A stretch of DNA of 64,000 nucleotides from Pseudomonas putida (GCA_041071465.1 CP163498.1:1640001-1704000); one strand, 5' to 3'. Positions 33,947 through 48,427 are shown, numbered from the stretch's first letter. The notes: generated by a model from the sequence alone, not told the origin. Program-made: numbers and translations.

Positions 33947-35944
33947 TCAGTCTTCCAGCAGCTCTTCGGCAGTACCCAGGATGTTCTCCAGGGTGAAACC
34001 AAACTCTTCGAACAGTGCCGAAGCTGGCGCCGACTCACCGTAGGTGGTCATGCCAATGATACGACCTTCCAGGCCGACGTACTTGTACCAGAAGTCGGCG
34101 TGGGCGGCTTCGATGGCGATGCGCGCACCCACTTCAAGCGGCAGCACGGACTGCTTGTAGGCTGCGTCCTGGGCGTCGAACACGCTGGTGCTCGGCATCG
34201 ACACGACCCGCACCTTGCGGCCTTGCTCGGTCAGCTTGTCGAAGGCCTGAACGGCCAGGCCCACTTCGGAACCGGTAGCGATCAGGATCAGCTCAGGCTC
34301 GCCAGCGCAGTCCTTGAGCACGTAACCGCCACGGGCGATGTCGGCGATCTGTGCATCGCTGCGTACCTGGTGCTGCAGGTTCTGGCGCGAGAAGATCAGC
34401 GCCGAAGGGCCGTCCTTGCGCTCCAGGGCGTGTTTCCAGGACACGGCGGATTCCACCGCGTCGGCCGGGCGCCAGGTGTCCAGGTTCGGCGTGCTGCGCA
34501 GGCTGGCCAGCTGCTCGATCGGCTGGTGAGTCGGGCCGTCTTCGCCCAGACCAATGGAGTCATGGGTGTAGACGTGGATCACACGCTGCTTCATCAGTGC
34601 AGACATGCGCACGGCGTTGCGGGCGTATTCCATGAACATCAGGAAGGTCGCGCCGTAAGGCACCAGGCCACCGTGCAGGGCAACGCCGTTCATGATGGCG
34701 GTCATGCCGAACTCGCGCACGCCGTAGTACATGTAGTTGCCATTGGCATCTTCATGGCTGACGCCCTTGCAACCTTTCCACAGGGTCAGGTTGGAACCGG
34801 CCAGGTCGGCCGAGCCGCCCAGCAATTCCGGCAGCAGCGGGCCGAAGGCGTTCAGGGTGTTCTGGCTGGCCTTGCGGCTGGCAATGGTCTCGCCCTTGGC
34901 CGCGACTTCAGCAATATAGGCAGCGGCTTTTTCCGCGAAGTCGGCCGGCAGCTCACCGCTCAGGCGGCGCTTGAGCTCGCTGGCCAGTTCTGGGAAGGCG
35001 GCGGCGTAGGCGTCGAAACGCGTGTTCCATTCGGCTTCGGCCTTGGCACCGGCTTGCTTGGCATCCCACTCGGCGTAGATGTCGGCAGGGACTTCGAACG
35101 GACCGTGGTTCCAGTTCAGTTCCTTGCGGGCCAGGGCGATTTCGTCGTTGCCCAGCGGAGCGCCGTGGCAGTCTTCCTTGCCCTGCTTGTTCGGCGAGCC
35201 GAAACCGATGATGGTCTTGCAGCAGATCAGGGTCGGACGATCGCTCTTGCGGGCGGTCTCGATGGCCGTACGGATCTCGTCGGCGTCATGGCCATTGACG
35301 TTGCGGATCACCAGCCAGTTGTAGGACTCGAAACGCTTCGGCGTGTCGTCGGTGAACCAGCCTTCCACTTCACCGTCGATGGAGATGCCGTTGTCGTCAT
35401 AGAAGGCAACCAGCTTGTTCAGGCCCAGGGTGCCGGCCAGCGAGGCGACTTCGTGGGAGATGCCTTCCATCATGCAACCGTCGCCCAGGAACACATAGGT
35501 GTTGTGGTCGACGATGTTGTGGCCTTCACGGTTGAACTGGGCGCCCAGTACTTTCTCGGCCAGGGCAAAGCCCACGGCGTTGGCCAGGCCTTGGCCCAGC
35601 GGGCCGGTGGTGGTTTCGACACCCGGGGTGTAGCCGAATTCCGGGTGGCCCGGAGTACGGCTGTGCAGCTGGCGGAACGACTTGAGGTCATCGATGGTGA
35701 CGTCGTAGCCGGTCAGGTGCAGCAGCGAGTAGATCAGCATCGAGCCATGGCCGTTGGACAGCACGAAGCGGTCACGGTCGGCGAAGTTCGGGTTGCTCGG
35801 GTTGTGCTTCAGATAGTCGCGCCAAAGTACTTCGGCGATATCCGCCATGCCCATAGGGGCACCTGGGTGGCCGCTGTTGGCCTTTTGCACGGCATCCATG
35901 CTGAGGGCACGAATGGCGTTGGCACGTTCACGACGGCTGGGCAT
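33947..35944 (-). CDS. tktA: Transketolase
   Basis: Thiamine-diphosphate enzyme of the pentose phosphate pathway that moves two-carbon units between sugar phosphates. The 665 residues start [20 protein letters not shown]. Motifs include [40 protein letters not shown], the ThDP motif [20 protein letters not shown] followed by [11 protein letters not shown], the pyrimidine-domain [20 protein letters not shown] and a C-terminal domain ending [15 protein letters not shown] precedes the ATG. It is transcribed away from the SahR-like regulator. Confidence 0.96.
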   Translation of the reverse strand: MPSRRERANAIRALSMDAVQKANSGHPGAPMGMADIAEVLWRDYLKHNPSNPNFADRDRFVLSNGHGSMLIYSLLHLTGYDVTIDDLKSFRQLHSRTPGHPEFGYTPGVETTTGPLGQGLANAVGFALAEKVLGAQFNREGHNIVDHNTYVFLGDGCMMEGISHEVASLAGTLGLNKLVAFYDDNGISIDGEVEGWFTDDTPKRFESYNWLVIRNVNGHDADEIRTAIETARKSDRPTLICCKTIIGFGSPNKQGKEDCHGAPLGNDEIALARKELNWNHGPFEVPADIYAEWDAKQAGAKAEAEWNTRFDAYAAAFPELASELKRRLSGELPADFAEKAAAYIAEVAAKGETIASRKASQNTLNAFGPLLPELLGGSADLAGSNLTLWKGCKGVSHEDANGNYMYYGVREFGMTAIMNGVALHGGLVPYGATFLMFMEYARNAVRMSALMKQRVIHVYTHDSIGLGEDGPTHQPIEQLASLRSTPNLDTWRPADAVESAVSWKHALERKDGPSALIFSRQNLQHQVRSDAQIADIARGGYVLKDCAGEPELILIATGSEVGLAVQAFDKLTEQGRKVRVVSMPSTSVFDAQDAAYKQSVLPLEVGARIAIEAAHADFWYKYVGLEGRIIGMTTYGESAPASALFEEFGFTLENILGTAEELLED

Positions 35945-36108
35945 CGCTGATCTCCTGGGGGGCTTGAATAGGTGGTGTCACGAAAAAGGCGGCCATTTTC
36001 GCCCACTGGGGGGGCTTGGGGCAATGACGTATGGTCGCAGTCGGGGGATTTTCCTGTGATTGGCATTCAATTCGGGGCAAAACCGGGTTAGCCGCCCCGC
36101 TCATCACT

Positions 36109-36132
36109 CAATATCAAAACTTTTTGATATTG
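36109..36132. promoter_or_regulatory. Palindromic operator upstream of the ArsR-methyltransferase gene
   Basis: CAATATCAAAA (36109-36119), CT, TTTTGATATTG (36122-36132): perfect 11-bp arms, 40 bp before the regulator ATG, in the tktA-regulator divergent region. The best guess is an autoregulatory site of the ArsR-type protein controlling its operon with metK. Confidence 0.7.
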
Positions 36133-36172
36133 GCCTTGCTAGGGCATCGATGCCTGTCTAGACTGCCGCCCC

Positions 36173-37165
36173 ATGAACCTGCGCACGCAATCGACACCCG
36201 AGCAACGCGAAGCATTGGCCGCCCTGTGCAAAGCCAGTGGCGATGCGTTGCGCCTGAACGTATTGCGCGCACTGGCCAACGATTCGTTCGGCGTGCTGGA
36301 ACTGGCGCAGATTTTCGACATCGGCCAGTCGGGCATGAGTCACCATCTGAAGGTGCTGGCCCAGGCCGAGCTGGTGGCAACCCGGCGCGAAGGCAACGCC
36401 ATCTTCTACCGCCGCGCCCTGCCTGACGGCCTGCGCCTGGGCGGTCGGCTGCATGTGGCGCTGCTCGAAGAAGTCGACGACCTGGCCCTGCCGCCCGATG
36501 TGCAGGCACGCATCGCCCAAGTGCAGCAACGCCGCGCGGCCACCAGCCAGGACTTCTTCCTGCGCGTGGAAGAGAAGTTCCGCGCCCAGCAAGACCTGAT
36601 CGCCGGCCTGCCGCAGTACCGCGAAAGCCTGCTGGCGCTGCTCGACAAGCTGCATTTCGACCCGGCTGCCAGCGCGCTTGAGGTCGGCCCCGGTGACGGT
36701 GGCTTCCTGCCTGACCTGGCACGGCGCTTCGCCCAGGTCACCGCCCTGGACAACAGCCCGACCATGCTCGAACTGGCGCGCCAGGTGTGCCAGCGCGAAG
36801 GGCTCGAAAACGTGAACCTGCAGTTGGCCGATGCACTGGGTGCAACGGATGTGGCCGCCGACTGCGTTGTGCTGAACATGGTGCTGCACCATTTCAGCGA
36901 CCCGGCCCTGGCCTTGCGCCAGCTGGCCAAACGGGTGAAGGCAGGCGGCAGCCTGCTGGTAACCGAACTGTGCAGCCATGACCAGGGGTGGGCGCGCGAA
37001 GCCTGCGGCGACCTGTGGCTTGGCTTTGAGCAGGACGACCTGGCGCGCTGGGCCAACGCTGCCGGGCTGGCCCATGGGGACAGCCTGTACGTGGGCTTGC
37101 GTAACGGTTTCCAGATCCAGGTCCGCCATTTCCAGCGGACGGCTGACGACATACACCATCGGTAA
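36173..37165 (+). CDS. ArsR-family regulator fused to a SAM-dependent methyltransferase-like domain (SahR-like)
   Basis: 330 residues. The N-terminal winged helix (about 10-85: DALRLNVLRALANDSFGVLE, IFDIGQSGMSHHLKVLAQAE) has the ArsR fold but lacks the ELCVCDL metal site. The C-terminal class I methyltransferase domain carries the SAM motif ALEVGPGDGGFLPDLARRFA and VVLNMVLHHFSDPALALRQL. The same architecture is described for SahR, which senses S-adenosylhomocysteine and controls SAM-cycle genes in Proteobacteria. metK starts 18 bases after this gene and a perfect palindrome lies upstream, which fits that role. Ligand and targets are inferred. Confidence 0.82.
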   Translation: MNLRTQSTPEQREALAALCKASGDALRLNVLRALANDSFGVLELAQIFDIGQSGMSHHLKVLAQAELVATRREGNAIFYRRALPDGLRLGGRLHVALLEEVDDLALPPDVQARIAQVQQRRAATSQDFFLRVEEKFRAQQDLIAGLPQYRESLLALLDKLHFDPAASALEVGPGDGGFLPDLARRFAQVTALDNSPTMLELARQVCQREGLENVNLQLADALGATDVAADCVVLNMVLHHFSDPALALRQLAKRVKAGGSLLVTELCSHDQGWAREACGDLWLGFEQDDLARWANAAGLAHGDSLYVGLRNGFQIQVRHFQRTADDIHHR

Positions 37166-37183
37166 ATTTCAGGAACCTTCGAG

Positions 37184-40220
<3,037 letters not shown>

Positions 40221-40351
40221 TTTTTTACCAAAAAGCCTGCAGGAAAACCCGGGATTCAACCGGAAAACCTCACCAAGGGTTTCTAAATGGGCAAAACCAA
40301 GGCAGGATTTCCAGCAACTTTTGCTGCCCCGCCCCGTTCAGGAGGCTTTTC

Positions 40352-40744
40352 ATGAAACGCATTTCGACTCTTTTCCTGCTCGCATCGCTGGGTTTGGCTG
40401 CAGGCGCCGTGCAAGCGGCCCAGCCGGACCCTGGCCTGACCGGTTGCGCCGCCAAACGCAGCGCCATCGAGAACCAGCTGAAAATTGCCCGTGACCACGG
40501 TAACAGCGACCAAGTCGCGGGGCTGGAAGAAGCGCTGCGCGGCGTAGACAACTGCACGGATGCCAGCCTGCGCAAAGAGCGTGAGCAGAAGGTGCTCGAT
40601 GCACGTCACGAAGTGGCGCAGCGGGAAAAGGACCTGAAGAAAGCCGAGAAGAAAGGCGACGCGGAGAAGATCAACAAGCGCAAGGACAAGCTGGCCGAAT
40701 CGCGTAAAGAGCTGCAGGAAGCGGTCGACGACCTCGACCGCTGA
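40352..40744 (+). CDS. DUF1090 (YqjC-like) periplasmic protein
   Basis: 130 residues from MKRISTLFLLASLGLAAGAV (signal peptide) with AGGAGG upstream. The mature part has the family pattern GCAAKRSAIENQLKIARDHG ... VAGLEEALRGVDNCTDASLR, then a highly charged coiled coil (REKDLKKAEKKGDAEKINKR KDKLAESRKELQEA). Two cysteines are conserved. Function is unknown. Confidence 0.88.
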   Translation: MKRISTLFLLASLGLAAGAVQAAQPDPGLTGCAAKRSAIENQLKIARDHGNSDQVAGLEEALRGVDNCTDASLRKEREQKVLDARHEVAQREKDLKKAEKKGDAEKINKRKDKLAESRKELQEAVDDLDR

Positions 40745-40814
40745 GGCATCCGACGGATAAGCGCGGCCGCCCTACAGGAATTCAAGACAGTTCCACAGAG
40801 GGCAGCGCAGGCCA

Positions 40815-41273
40815 TCAATGATTACGAAACTCGGTATGGCACGCCTTGCAAGCCGCTTCGACCTTGTCCATCGGCACTTTCAACTGCGCAGCATCCAGCG
40901 GCTGGCTGCGGGTTACCTCGACCAGTTCGCCGGTAACACCCTCCAGCTGACGGGCCAGGTCATGAAAGCGCGCCTGACGCTCCCATACTTCGGCACGGGC
41001 GGCGCTGTCACCCCCATCGCGTACCTGTGGAAAGTGCTGCCAGGGCTGGTGCGCAAGGCCGTCCAGCTTCAACGCACCGTCGGCAAATTTCACCCCGTCG
41101 AACGGCAACCGGCCACGCAACATGCCGCCCAAGTCTTCGCTGGTCTTGAGCATGTCCTTGAAAATTACCTTGCGCTTGCCCAGCGGCGAGTTGGGGTCGA
41201 CCCTATCGCACCCACTCAGGGCACCGCCCAGGGCCAGTGCGGCCAGAACAACAACGGTCAATCGCTTCAACAT
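40815..41273 (-). CDS. Cytochrome c' family lipoprotein
   Basis: 152 residues from MLKRLTVVVLAALALGGALS with lipobox LSGC, so anchored to a membrane on the periplasmic side. The C-terminal heme motif CKACH lies in VEAACKACHTEFRNH, where the single CxxCH near the end is the class II cytochrome c' arrangement. The four-helix pattern fits. A GTG start at 41282 would add three residues. The likely role is gas or NO binding or electron transfer; no partner is adjacent. Confidence 0.85.
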   Translation of the reverse strand: MLKRLTVVVLAALALGGALSGCDRVDPNSPLGKRKVIFKDMLKTSEDLGGMLRGRLPFDGVKFADGALKLDGLAHQPWQHFPQVRDGGDSAARAEVWERQARFHDLARQLEGVTGELVEVTRSQPLDAAQLKVPMDKVEAACKACHTEFRNH

Positions 41274-41392
41274 CACACTCACTTCGGCCTACGCAAATGG
41301 GCAGCCAGTATCGCTGCCCAAGGGCCAAAGACCAATAGCCACATAAAAAACAGGGGCGAATCTTCATGTTCGCCCATGACAGGAATGCACAC

Positions 41393-42544
41393 ATGAAATC
41401 TGCCCTGCGCCATCTGGCCTGGACACTGCCAGTGCTGGCTTTGCTGGCCGGTTGCAACGGCGGCGAAAACGCCAAGCCCGAGCCCCACGCCATCGCCACC
41501 TACGCCCCGGCCACCTGGAAAGACCTGCCCGCGGTCAGCGATGAAGACTTGCTGGCCGGTTTCTACGCCTGGCGCAGCGGCTGCGAAAAGCTCAAGCGTG
41601 ACGCGGTGTGGGCCGCCACCTGCGAAGCCGCCGGCAACGCCACAGCCAGCGCCGCCCAGGTGCGTACCTTCCTTGAGCAGAACTTGCAGGTTTACGGCCT
41701 GCGCTCCGCCGAGAACAATGCCAACGGTCTGATTACCGGTTACTACGAGCCGGTCTACCCCGGCAGCCTGAGGCAATCGGCGAGCAACCATGTGGCGGTC
41801 TACGGCATCCCGGATGACATGATCGTGGTGGACCTGGCCAGCGTGTACCCCGAGCTCAAGGGTAAACGCCTGCGCGGTCGGCTCGATGGCCGGGTGCTCA
41901 AACCGTACGACACAGCCGAAGTGATCAACCGCAATGGCGTCAAGGCGCCTGTGCTGGCCTGGCTGACTGATCCAATGGACCTGCAGTTCCTGCAGATCCA
42001 GGGCTCCGGCCGGGTTCAACTGGAAGACGGCCGCCAACTGCGCCTGGGCTACGCCGACCAGAACGGCCACCCTTACCGGCCGATCGGCCGCTGGCTGGTG
42101 GAACAGGGCCAGCTGAAGAAAGAGGAAGTAAGCATGGGTGCCATTCATGCCTGGGCCCAGGCCAACCCGCAGCGCGTACCGGAACTGCTGGCCAGCAACC
42201 CCAGCTACGTGTTCTTCAGCACCCGGCCGGACAGCAATGAAGGCCCGCGCGGTTCGCTGAACGTGCCGCTCACCGCCGGCTACAGCGTGGCCATCGATCG
42301 CAAGGTGATTCCGCTGGGGAGCCTGTTATGGCTGTCTACCACACGCCCGGACGGTTCACCCGTGGTACGACCGGTAGGCGCACAGGACACCGGCGGGGCG
42401 ATTACGGGTGAAGTGCGTGCAGACCTGTTCTGGGGCACCGGGCCGGAAGCCGGCGAGTTGGCCGGGAACATGAAGCAGCAAGGGCAGATCTGGATGTTGT
42501 GGCCCAAGGGCCAACCACTGCCAGGAGTACCTAAAGTACTTTGA
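41393..42544 (+). CDS. mltA: Membrane-bound lytic murein transglycosylase A
   Basis: Cleaves the MurNAc-GlcNAc bond of peptidoglycan, forming 1,6-anhydro ends. 383 residues from MKSALRHLAWTLPVLALLAG, lipobox LAGC, so an outer-membrane lipoprotein. The MltA barrel includes LITGYYEPVYPGSLRQS, FLQIQGSGRVQLEDGRQLRL and YADQNGHPYRPIGRWLVEQG. The C-terminal 3D domain carries the three catalytic-type aspartates in AIDRKVIPLGSLLWLST and AQDTGGAITGEVRADLFWGT. Confidence 0.95.
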   Translation: MKSALRHLAWTLPVLALLAGCNGGENAKPEPHAIATYAPATWKDLPAVSDEDLLAGFYAWRSGCEKLKRDAVWAATCEAAGNATASAAQVRTFLEQNLQVYGLRSAENNANGLITGYYEPVYPGSLRQSASNHVAVYGIPDDMIVVDLASVYPELKGKRLRGRLDGRVLKPYDTAEVINRNGVKAPVLAWLTDPMDLQFLQIQGSGRVQLEDGRQLRLGYADQNGHPYRPIGRWLVEQGQLKKEEVSMGAIHAWAQANPQRVPELLASNPSYVFFSTRPDSNEGPRGSLNVPLTAGYSVAIDRKVIPLGSLLWLSTTRPDGSPVVRPVGAQDTGGAITGEVRADLFWGTGPEAGELAGNMKQQGQIWMLWPKGQPLPGVPKVL

Positions 42545-42558
42545 TCGGCGTTGGTTTC

Positions 42559-42579
42559 TTCGCGGGCGTTGCCCGCGAA
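42559..42579. repeat. REP-type hairpin after mltA
   Basis: TTCGCGGGC GTT GCCCGCGAA, a perfect 9-bp stem between the convergent mltA and MAPEG genes. Confidence 0.75.
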
Positions 42580-42594
42580 GCAGGCAACGCGGCT

Positions 42595-42981
42595 TCAGAT
42601 GGAAACCACGAAGAACGATACGATAATTGCCAATCCGGCAAACCACACCAGCGAGCGCAAGGCCGCCCAGTCGGCCAGGTAGCAGATGATGTATAGCAGG
42701 CGGCTGGTGATATACATCACCCCCAACACATCCTGGGTCACCTGCTCGGCATTGCCGACGATATCCGCCACCAGCACCGCCGCTGCAAATGCCGGAAACG
42801 CCTCATAGCCGTTCTGCTGCGCAGCATGGGCGCGCCGTGGCAGGCCCGACAAGGTATCGAGGAAGGCACGCGGATCGTGATTGTCCTTTAGTCCGAACCG
42901 GCCACTGCTCACCTTGGCGATCAAGGCACAAAGCGGGTTCAACAGCAGCGCGATCAGGATGCACCACAGGGCAACGGTCAT
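42595..42981 (-). CDS. MAPEG family membrane protein
   Basis: 128 residues, four hydrophobic segments. ATG 42981 is chosen because AAGGAG sits eight bases upstream (a TTG two codons earlier is less likely). The MAPEG pattern is seen in PRRAHAAQQNGYEAFPAFAA (RAxxAxxNxxE) and YITSRLLYIICYLADWAALR. The family includes glutathione-dependent membrane enzymes; the bacterial role is unknown. Confidence 0.88.
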   Translation of the reverse strand: MTVALWCILIALLLNPLCALIAKVSSGRFGLKDNHDPRAFLDTLSGLPRRAHAAQQNGYEAFPAFAAAVLVADIVGNAEQVTQDVLGVMYITSRLLYIICYLADWAALRSLVWFAGLAIIVSFFVVSI

Positions 42982-43008
42982 GCTCAAGACTCCTTGTTCG
43001 AAAATGGG

Positions 43009-43842
43009 TTAGAGCTTCATCACCAGCGTGCCTGCCAGGACCAGCCCGCAAGCTAGGAGTCTCGGCCCGCCAAAAGGTTCTTTGAGGTAGCGCATACCCA
43101 GCAGCACCACCAGAATCACGCTCAGTTCCCGTAACGCTGCCGCCTCGGCCACCGACCCCAGGTGCATGGCCCACAACACCAGGGCATAACTGAACAATAC
43201 GCAAAACCCAACCGCCAAACCCAAACGCCATTGCGTTCGCCAAAACAGGACGAACGGTGCTCGCCGCGCCACGCTGGCCAGCAACGGGAACTGCCAGGCG
43301 CTGAGCAGGGTCAGCCACACCAGGTAATCCCACGGTTTGCCCCATAGGCGCACGGCTTGGCCGTCGAACCAGGTGTAGCAGCCGATGCACAGGCCAATCA
43401 AGGCGACTACCGGCAGCATCGACCAGGGCAGCCGGTCACCGCCGCCGCCCTGCCACAACAGGCACGCCATGCCGCAGGGGATCAGCAGGATACCGATGAT
43501 CTGCTGCTGGCTCAGCGATTCCCCGGCAAAGGCCAGGGTCAGCCCCAGCACCACCAGCGGCGACAGCCCGCGCATCAGAGGATAGACCAGCCCCAGGTCA
43601 CCCACGCGGTAGGCCTGGATCAGCAAATAGCGGTACAGCTGCTCGGCCAACGCGGAGGCGATCAGCCAGGGCCAGATTTCGGCAGGTGGCACATCGACGA
43701 AAGGCACGGCCAGCAACGCGAACGCAAGCGCCACCGTGTCCATGCTGGCGATGACCAGCAAGCGCTCGCCGCTGAATTTGATCAGGGTATTCCAGGTCGC
43801 ATGCAGCAGGGCGGCGACCAGCACCAGGGATGTTGCCAACAC
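43009..43842 (-). CDS. EamA/DMT family transporter
   Basis: 277 residues with ten hydrophobic segments arranged as two EamA repeats (ALLHATWNTLIKFSGERLLV and later VALIGLCIGCYTWFDGQAVR). GTG start with AAGG upstream. The last segments (ILVVLLGMRYLKEPFGGPRL) are typical of the family. Substrate is unknown. It probably forms a two-gene unit with the MAPEG gene 27 bases downstream. Confidence 0.85.
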   Translation of the reverse strand: MLATSLVLVAALLHATWNTLIKFSGERLLVIASMDTVALAFALLAVPFVDVPPAEIWPWLIASALAEQLYRYLLIQAYRVGDLGLVYPLMRGLSPLVVLGLTLAFAGESLSQQQIIGILLIPCGMACLLWQGGGGDRLPWSMLPVVALIGLCIGCYTWFDGQAVRLWGKPWDYLVWLTLLSAWQFPLLASVARRAPFVLFWRTQWRLGLAVGFCVLFSYALVLWAMHLGSVAEAAALRELSVILVVLLGMRYLKEPFGGPRLLACGLVLAGTLVMKL

Positions 43843-44022
43843 GCCTTCTTATCCTTGTGCGGTGTTCAAGGGTTGAATATATGGCATTCCAGAGGGCCAC
43901 TGCATGGGAACGATTACAGAGATTCCGGTCAAACCCTGTGTCCCGAACCCCGCGCCAGGTCATCAAAGAGCTGCCCGAGCCATTCGGGTTACGACTTGGA
44001 AGCCACTGTTACAGGATTCGGG

Positions 44023-45258
44023 ATGCTTGAATTAGTTGCCGCGTTTATCTGCCTCACCACCCTCCTTACCTACGTCAATTACCGCTTCATCGGCCTGCCA
44101 CCCGCCATCGGCGTGATGGTCACGGCACTGCTGTTCTCCCTGATGCTGCAGGGCCTTAGCCTGATCGGCTTCCCTGGCCTGGAAGAACGTGTCGAAGGCT
44201 TGATGAACCAAATCGATTTCAACGACCTGCTGATGCACTGGATGTTGGCCTTCCTGCTGTTTGCCGGTGCATTGCACGTCAACCTCAGCGACCTGCGCAG
44301 CTACCGCTGGCCCATTGGCCTGCTGGCCACCTTGGGCGTGCTGATCGCTACCGTGGTCATTGGCTACCTGTCGCACTGGGTATTCGCCTTGTTCGGCTGG
44401 CAGGTACCGCTGATCTACTGCCTGCTGTTCGGTGCGCTGATCTCGCCCACCGACCCGATTGCCGTACTGGGCGCGCTGCGTACCGCCAATGCGTCCAAAC
44501 CGCTGAAAACCACCATCGTTGGCGAATCGCTGTTCAACGACGGCACGGCGGTCGTGGTGTTCACCGTGTTGCTGGGCATCATCCAGCTGGGTGAAACGCC
44601 AAGCCTGACCGACACGGCGATCCTGTTCGCCCGCGAGGCCATTGGCGGCGTGGTATTCGGCGGCCTGATCGGCTATGCCACGTACCGCATGATCAAGAGC
44701 ATCGAGCAGTACCAGGTGGAGGTCATGCTGACCCTGGCACTGGTTATCGGTGGCTCGGCGATGTGCTACGAGCTGCACGTGTCGGCACCGATCGCCATGG
44801 TGGTGGCCGGCCTGATCATCGGTAACCTGGGGCGAAACCTGGCGATGAATGACATGACGCGCCGCTACATGGACGGTTTCTGGGAGCTGATCGATGACAT
44901 GCTCAATGCCTTGCTGTTCGCCTTGATCGGCCTGGAGCTGTTGCTGCTGCCGTTCAACTGGATGCACCTGGCGGCCGGCGGCGTGCTGGCGCTGGCGGTG
45001 CTGCTGTCGCGGTTGCTGACCGTGGCCCCGGCGATCGTGCTGCTGCGCCGCTGGCGCCCTGTGCCCAAGGGCACGGTACGGGTGCTGACTTGGGGCGGCC
45101 TGCGCGGCGGGGTGTCGGTGGCCCTGGCACTGTCGCTGCCGTTGGGCGAGGAGCGTGACCTGCTGCTGTCGATCACCTACATCGTGGTGTTGTCATCGAT
45201 TCTGGTGCAGGGTTTGAGCATCGGGCGGGTGGTGCGCAAGGTCAGCGCCCAGCCGTGA
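44023..45258 (+). CDS. Sodium/proton antiporter, CPA1 family
   Basis: 411 residues, about 12 membrane helices. The ion-binding motif lies in GALISPTDPIAVLGALRTAN and the second in TTIVGESLFNDGTAVVVFTV, where the FND-type motif identifies NhaP/CPA1 exchangers. The late segment TWGGLRGGVSVALALSLPLG is also characteristic. ATG 44023 begins MLELVAAFICLTTLLTYVNY; the frame extends upstream to 43357, but only through sequence antisense to the EamA gene. Expected role: Na+ or K+ extrusion and pH homeostasis. Confidence 0.92.
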   Translation: MLELVAAFICLTTLLTYVNYRFIGLPPAIGVMVTALLFSLMLQGLSLIGFPGLEERVEGLMNQIDFNDLLMHWMLAFLLFAGALHVNLSDLRSYRWPIGLLATLGVLIATVVIGYLSHWVFALFGWQVPLIYCLLFGALISPTDPIAVLGALRTANASKPLKTTIVGESLFNDGTAVVVFTVLLGIIQLGETPSLTDTAILFAREAIGGVVFGGLIGYATYRMIKSIEQYQVEVMLTLALVIGGSAMCYELHVSAPIAMVVAGLIIGNLGRNLAMNDMTRRYMDGFWELIDDMLNALLFALIGLELLLLPFNWMHLAAGGVLALAVLLSRLLTVAPAIVLLRRWRPVPKGTVRVLTWGGLRGGVSVALALSLPLGEERDLLLSITYIVVLSSILVQGLSIGRVVRKVSAQP

Positions 45259-45265
45259 GGTTTTT

Positions 45266-45284
45266 GGGGCCGCTTTGCGGCCCC
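45266..45284. terminator. Hairpin between convergent antiporter and thioesterase genes
   Basis: GGGGCCGC TTT GCGGCCCC, a perfect stem between two converging stop codons, without a clear T tract on either side. Confidence 0.5.
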
Positions 45285-45290
45285 AGAAAA

Positions 45291-45692
45291 TCACTCTACT
45301 GCCGAATCCGGGAACTGGTCCTGCACGTACTTGATCTCGGTGCGCCCATGGGCTGCCGGCAAGCCGTCTTCACCCAGGTTTACGAACACCATCTTGTCGA
45401 CGGTCAGGATGCTCTTGCGGGTGATCTTGTTGCGCACTTCGCACTTGAGGGTGATCGAGGTGCGGCCGAACTCGGTGGCGGTAATGCCCAGCTCGATGAT
45501 GTCGCCCTGGCGCGACGCACTGACGAAGTTGATTTCCGACATGTACTTGGTCACCACGCGCTGGTTGCCCAGCTGGACGATGGCGTAGATCGCCGCCTCT
45601 TCGTCGATCCAGCGCAACAGGCTGCCACCGAACAGGGTGCCATTGGGGTTGAGGTCTTCGGGTTTAACCCATTTGCGGGTGTGAAAGTTCAT
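45291..45692 (-). CDS. Acyl-CoA thioesterase (hotdog fold, YciA-like)
   Basis: Hydrolyses acyl-CoA to free acid and CoA. The 133 residues start MNFHTRKWVKPEDLNPNGTL, after AGGAG. Hotdog signature: NPNGTLFGGSLLRWIDEEAA, with the catalytic-type Asp/Glu in the central helix, followed by VSASRQGDIIELGITATEFG RTSITLKCEV. Single gene. Confidence 0.9.
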   Translation of the reverse strand: MNFHTRKWVKPEDLNPNGTLFGGSLLRWIDEEAAIYAIVQLGNQRVVTKYMSEINFVSASRQGDIIELGITATEFGRTSITLKCEVRNKITRKSILTVDKMVFVNLGEDGLPAAHGRTEIKYVQDQFPDSAVE

Positions 45693-45874
45693 CTGTACTC
45701 CTGACCTGCTTGGCTAACGTGTAGCAATGATGGCAGAGCGGCCGCCATCGCTCCATTGAACATCGACTATCGTCGCGATTAATCGACAGAAAACCTTGGG
45801 TGAAGGTGCCGCTCGCGGCTATGATCTGCGCCGCTTCACATGGCTGCCCACAGCGGGGCCATGCCCGCCACCTG

Positions 45875-47398
<1,524 letters not shown>

Positions 47399-47445
47399 GC
47401 GGCAAGCTTGAAGCATCGAGCTTCAAGGTTCATGAACGATGCCCA

Positions 47446-47476
47446 AGCCAGATCGGCCATCACCGATCTGGCTTTT
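47446..47476 (+). terminator. Hairpin between ahcY and metF
   Basis: AGCCAGATCGG / CCGATCTGGCT followed by TTTTA. An outer complementarity (AGCGGCAAGCT near 47398 with AGCTTGCCGCT near 47482) could enclose it in a larger stem. Partial read-through to metF is possible. Confidence 0.75.
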
Positions 47477-47520
47477 ACTTGCAGCTTGCCGCTAGCAGCT
47501 GGCTGCTTGAGGAACGAGTG

Positions 47521-48366
47521 ATGTCACAAGAACGCCGCTACAGTTTCGAGTTCTTTCCGACCAAGACCGATGCCGGTCACGAAAAGCTGATGGGCGTCGC
47601 CCGCCAGCTGGCCACTTACAACCCGGACTTCTTTTCCTGCACCTACGGTGCCGGTGGCTCGACCCGCGACCGCACGCTGAACACCGTGCTACAGCTGGAA
47701 AACGAAGTGAAGGTGCCTGCCGCGCCGCACCTGTCATGCGTGGGTGACTCCAAGGACGACCTGCGCGCCCTGCTGGCCGAATACAAGGCTGCCGGCATCA
47801 AGCGCATTGTCGCCCTGCGTGGTGACCTGCCGTCGGGTATGGGCATGGCCAGTGGCGAATTGCGCTACGCCAGTGACCTGGTCGAGTTCATCCGCCAGGA
47901 AACCGCCGATCACTTCCACCTGGAAGTGGCCGCCTACCCAGAAATGCACCCACAGGCGCGCAACTTCGAAACCGACTTGGCCAACTTCGTGCACAAGGTC
48001 AAGGCCGGTGCCGACAGCGCCATCACCCAGTACTTCTTCAACGCCGACAGCTACTTCTACTTCGTCGAGCGCGCGCAGAAGCTGGGCGTGGACATCCCGG
48101 TAGTACCGGGCATCATGCCGATTACCAACTACAGCAAGCTGGCCCGCTTCTCCGATGCCTGCGGCGCCGAGATCCCACGTTGGATCCGCAAGCAGCTGGA
48201 AGCCTATGCCGACGACACCGCCAGCATCCAGGCCTTCGGCGAAGAAGTGATTACCCGCATGTGCGAACAGCTGCTGCAAGGCGGCGCACCGGGCCTGCAC
48301 TTCTATACCCTGAACCAAGCCGAACCGAGCCTGGCGATCTGGAACAACCTGAAGCTGCCACGCTGA
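47521..48366 (+). CDS. metF: 5,10-methylenetetrahydrofolate reductase
   Basis: FAD enzyme that makes 5-methyltetrahydrofolate, the methyl donor for remethylating homocysteine from AhcY to methionine. The 281 residues start MSQERRYSFEFFPTKTDAGH, the family N-terminus with the catalytic Glu in FEFFPTK. Motifs are SCTYGAGGSTRDRTL, HLSCVGDSKDDLRALL, IVALRGDLPSGMG and ITQYFFNADSYFYFV. Follows ahcY by 122 bp. Confidence 0.96.
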   Translation: MSQERRYSFEFFPTKTDAGHEKLMGVARQLATYNPDFFSCTYGAGGSTRDRTLNTVLQLENEVKVPAAPHLSCVGDSKDDLRALLAEYKAAGIKRIVALRGDLPSGMGMASGELRYASDLVEFIRQETADHFHLEVAAYPEMHPQARNFETDLANFVHKVKAGADSAITQYFFNADSYFYFVERAQKLGVDIPVVPGIMPITNYSKLARFSDACGAEIPRWIRKQLEAYADDTASIQAFGEEVITRMCEQLLQGGAPGLHFYTLNQAEPSLAIWNNLKLPR

Positions 48367-48398
48367 AATCTTTTGGCAAAGTCTGCTTAAGAAATGAT

Positions 48399-48427
48399 TA
48401 AGGCTTTGGTCATAGACTAAAGCCTTA
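48399..48427 (+). terminator. Terminator after metF
   Basis: TAAGGCTTTGGTC / GACTAAAGCCTTA, an AT-containing stem with a short loop followed by a T-rich stretch. Confidence 0.75.

Noticed and set aside
33785..35950. A 721-codon plus-strand frame over tktA
   Set aside because: Antisense shadow of transketolase.
36173..37165. A metal-sensing ArsR/SmtB repressor
   Set aside because: The cysteine metal-binding motif of the recognition helix is absent, and a methyltransferase domain is fused at the C-terminus.
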